Virus record (IMG/VR): IMGVR_UViG_3300030060_003078
Span: 1 to 27,534 of that record
DNA: 27,534 nucleotides
Direction: 5' to 3' (one strand)
Source: a virus
Part shown: piece by piece, positions 27,001 through 27,534 of the stretch
Layout: each line of letters begins with the position of its first letter
How positions within the stretch are numbered: the first letter of the stretch is position 1
Position numbers and translations under genes: made by a program
Notes under the pieces: generated by a model
Database searches by the model: none
What the model was told of the DNA's origin: nothing
Seen by the model: only the letters and a program-made list of their open reading frames with translations

Positions 27001-27534
27001 AAATAGCTGCTGCTGTTAAAAAATCAAAAGAACCTGTTAAAGCGGCTATAGCTTATATATTAAACAAAGGTTTTTTACCTACTCAAATGGCTGATAGTTT
27101 TGCTATTGCTCTTGGTGGTTCTAGCATGTATCGTAATAGAGTTAATACTTATATAAAACAAGGTTTACCAAAAAAAGAAGCTGAAACAAAAGCGTTTGAA
27201 GATTTTCAAGCTACTGCAGAAAGTACACAGCAGTCCGCTAGACCTGACATGTTATCACTATTGCAAAGATCAGCTCTTGGTCGTATGATATTTGCTTTTC
27301 AAAATGTAACTTCACAATATGCTAGGTTAATTAAAAAATCAACATTAGATTTAATTAACAGAAGAAAAACACCGCCATACGATACTCAAGTTCAAAGTGA
27401 CATGTCTAATATATCTAAAATAATATATTATGGCGCTATACAAAACTTTATATTTTATAGTTTACAAAGTGCTTTATTTGCTATGGCATTTGAAGATGAT
27501 GAAGATGAAGATAAGAAAAATGAAAAATTCTTTA
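21027..27534 (+). CDS. Giant polyvalent virion protein, 3' end outside window (metallopeptidase-like + HAD phosphatase + membrane module)
   Basis: The frame is open from ATG 21027 (after AATAAAT) to the window end: at least 2169 aa. I followed the frame through the region and found no stop. Layout by residue: 1-75 short N-terminal segment; 166-340 Gly/Ala-rich, glycine-zipper-like hydrophobic zone; about 430-600 metallopeptidase-like region with NHELLHGI (His481, Glu482, His485) and a possible third ligand Glu537 in LDEYFTMYSDAI; 620-1450 long charged helical regions, Lys/Glu-rich, no recognised motif; 1478-1640 HAD phosphohydrolase with DFDDTL (Asp1482, Asp1484), FVLTAR (Thr1561), Lys1598 and FYFADD (Asp1617, Asp1618); 1684-1692 RFRLFIPPS opening a C-terminal module, with hydrophobic stretches at 1922-1952 and 2132-2155 and the motif FAFQNVTSQYARL between them. 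This is a polyvalent protein of the type described in phages and conjugative elements; its last-in-trio position matches T7 gp16. It is probably packaged and ejected into the host. The C-terminal module may be one of the large-polyvalent-protein-associated domains, but I cannot verify which. Confidence 0.85.
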   Translation, partial: MNEIYVVNGQEYSVGQSRLEEFLNDFPNAVKKGKEQGSTQDPTMSQETMGSQLDDGSSDSVSWFDQTWFGRGFKAASTTGEATDLMVQDFSNVDIETIQAFIIAKENEAKNYAPSESMQKFQKKYKEEGETWSAFFRGVREQPGLLPELFVQSLGTQIGTLADAPGTTLAFAGTGAATGALAGPAGALAGAFGGLATSMEAALTFGELIETRLKEKNLEFTDENVMDLLEEEGDSIRNKAIGRGMSIGIIEGLSGGLAGKTALATRKAVTGTRRGLLAAGATGTGVEALGGATGEIAGRVAAGQEMDPAEIGFEAITGTVTAPLNVSAALLTAKKPTYMLNKEEVTYEQMKKFVDTADDLDVAKADIKIENDFTGVGETAKAKQEAATIAIKETGEEAVIQEVEEAQAEVKFERNMEFAKKHSKLYGLKFTELTKEEITERFKDTENAEIIDALGGVINDEIIINKDNAKTKIYGDNVGNHELLHGIIKASGQSQNITQNTIDNFLNIIGKDGKKAIDRRIRLSEYTDEYLSKHLDEYFTMYSDAIANNEVTFNDNVFTKIADAIRRLFADLGYSNVDFSDARGAYNFLKDYNKSIHKGSLSKGITRATGGQAVFEEAKFSKVNVSQAAKFVDEIEEKLRTRLKTEGKDYTKEEFQQSEEFNRIFRSINLENGFVNNYLKSVIPDAPRRLKTIEKINDRILGYDPQAERKAKDPKTGKVSEKPVTIGERIMSDKQFGKLDAERDLAIKGKIEGKTVRIDAAKRTEEGETTFDIEDTAVDTQQEAFETENISPQAEARKAQQKAKPKESEFRNRVNFKTGSKIYNQILDSAKKTLIRAYAKTKNIKDAAARERAVVEEIQKEHNSLTSPLFKQIKNWFTYGIPEETVPKGTKDIYFQNLMEFRKDIAKIISTRDLVQIERNINESDRIFTIYVETLRKRADVQKAIDDGRLLPDDLRKFDKDKKINVYETVIPSETQIVAFANQPAKIPAKDKQGNPIIKNGEALMIRSGLKGTRKDGITKNTVNGLILDAVMEARQSKEVVDRVKLLDVDVTSVAQLSAATGRKANMKFSKTIGTNNIEAFIKELNSVGLTKQHATNFGKDDRQRRLAATALNTLIKEVDDDGTYSTLTPMLVKMQELINKGLSFNDIVNTTFNNHKHLFEGAEGNLYASFFEGSFSKKHVTGILGLAKRITEAQINGIAFNDAIADLSKKNSNENIIKFLKQYSKQIRTAKFKYKGKTITKNEHVRDFIINDIKPNNKFKLKNVPKGKRITFNDVEQRTYQNSTETKQVFKNNNIEQINKALETNIKESKESIDYTISIIESDKSTEVKKSHIKALAADTDSPIRKMALFGIMSNNESKTDLDHRPPVNKVIEKIYETIDNPTKQNISELRTFLESTRVNNIPSELHALLNKPTDKGGLGKKIEGGMEIFEIPEVVKAMQNVETTSYNGTKFSKTSRLKPFGDAVAKARLSKTPKGISILDFDDTLATTESLVKFTRPDGTTGTLNAEQFASTYESLQDQGYKFDFSDFNKVVKGKLAPLFQKALKLQNKFGPENMFVLTARPPAAQKAIFDFLKANGLNIPLKNITGLGNSTAEAKALWVADKVADGYNDFYFADDALQNVQAVKNMLDQFDVKSKVQQAKAKLSKGMSKEFNDILQDVTGIETQKRFSEAKARKRGQGKGRFRLFIPPSHEDFIGLLYNFIGKGEQGNKHRDFFEKTLIQPLNRAYRELNMAKQAIANDYRNLTKQMPDIRKKLTQSTPDGDFTYDDAVRVYLWNNFGFDIPGLTKTDTNKLIEFVNLDDKLKMFADKVGLISKIDEGYVEPGEHWLAGSIKQDLADATGRVGRKKFFAEFIENSDQIFGKIVNGKLVGDNANKIRAAYGDNFVEALEDMLYATQNGTNRKQGSNKQVNAFLDYLNGSVGATMFFNARSAVLQTLSTVNFINFADNNIFKAAAAFADQPQFWKDFSMIFNSDYLKQRRAGVGFDVNGAEIAAAVKKSKEPVKAAIAYILNKGFLPTQMADSFAIALGGSSMYRNRVNTYIKQGLPKKEAETKAFEDFQATAESTQQSARPDMLSLLQRSALGRMIFAFQNVTSQYARLIKKSTLDLINRRKTPPYDTQVQSDMSNISKIIYYGAIQNFIFYSLQSALFAMAFEDDEDEDKKNEKFF

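Noticed and set aside
1-27534. tRNA genes, CRISPR array, integrase, attachment site or insertion sequence
   Set aside because: None seen by eye; intergenic gaps are at most 86 bases and contain only hairpins and AT-rich leaders.
1-27534. Reassigned stop codon (TAG or TGA read as an amino acid) as in some crAss-like phages
   Set aside because: The large genes translate fully in the standard code and each ends in TAA at the point where the next gene starts.

Overview
The window is a single-strand stretch (all genes on +, about one third G+C) from the virion-morphogenesis region of an uncultured tailed double-stranded DNA phage. Gene order and recognisable protein families point to a podovirus-like virion related to marine metagenomic phages and to flavobacterial/crAss-like (Crassvirales-type) phages. 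Genes start with A-rich leaders of the TAAATA(A)ATATG type and show no Shine-Dalgarno motif, which is typical of Bacteroidota and of their phages. All 13 visible stop codons are TAA. I infer an aquatic Bacteroidota host; this rests on start context and remembered family resemblance, not on a search.

Layout: (1) DNA packaging and head: 3' part of the large terminase subunit (1-1076, cut by the window edge), portal (1079-3496), acidic putative scaffold (3525-4718), major capsid protein (4739-6214) followed by a strong terminator-like hairpin. (2) Head-tail connection: a 271-aa post-capsid protein, a GC-rich hairpin, a 55-aa Cys-Gly-Cys protein, and two putative adaptor/ring proteins (7351-8109 and 8114-9556), the second with an inserted carbohydrate-binding-like beta-sandwich. 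(3) Tail nozzle and accessory structure: a 2257-aa nozzle/muzzle-like protein (9561-16334), a 516-aa beta-rich protein and a 152-aa protein. (4) Putative internal/ejection proteins: a 278-aa Ala/Gln-rich protein, a 586-aa helical protein and a giant gene beginning at 21027 that is still open at the end of the window (at least 2169 aa).

The giant protein is the most interesting object. It combines a Gly/Ala-rich hydrophobic N-terminal zone, a metallopeptidase-like HELLH segment, long helical regions, a complete-looking HAD-superfamily phosphohydrolase domain and a C-terminal module with hydrophobic, membrane-like segments. Its position, last in a small/medium/giant trio, matches that of the T7 gp14-gp15-gp16 ejection proteins. 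I read it as a polyvalent protein packaged in the capsid and delivered into the host at infection. Short K/R-F/L-S-K/E motifs recur near several of its domain borders and might be processing sites.

There is no gene-free stretch over 300 bases; the longest gap between genes is 86 bases (6215-6300). I saw no tRNA, rRNA, CRISPR array, insertion sequence, integrase or attachment site.
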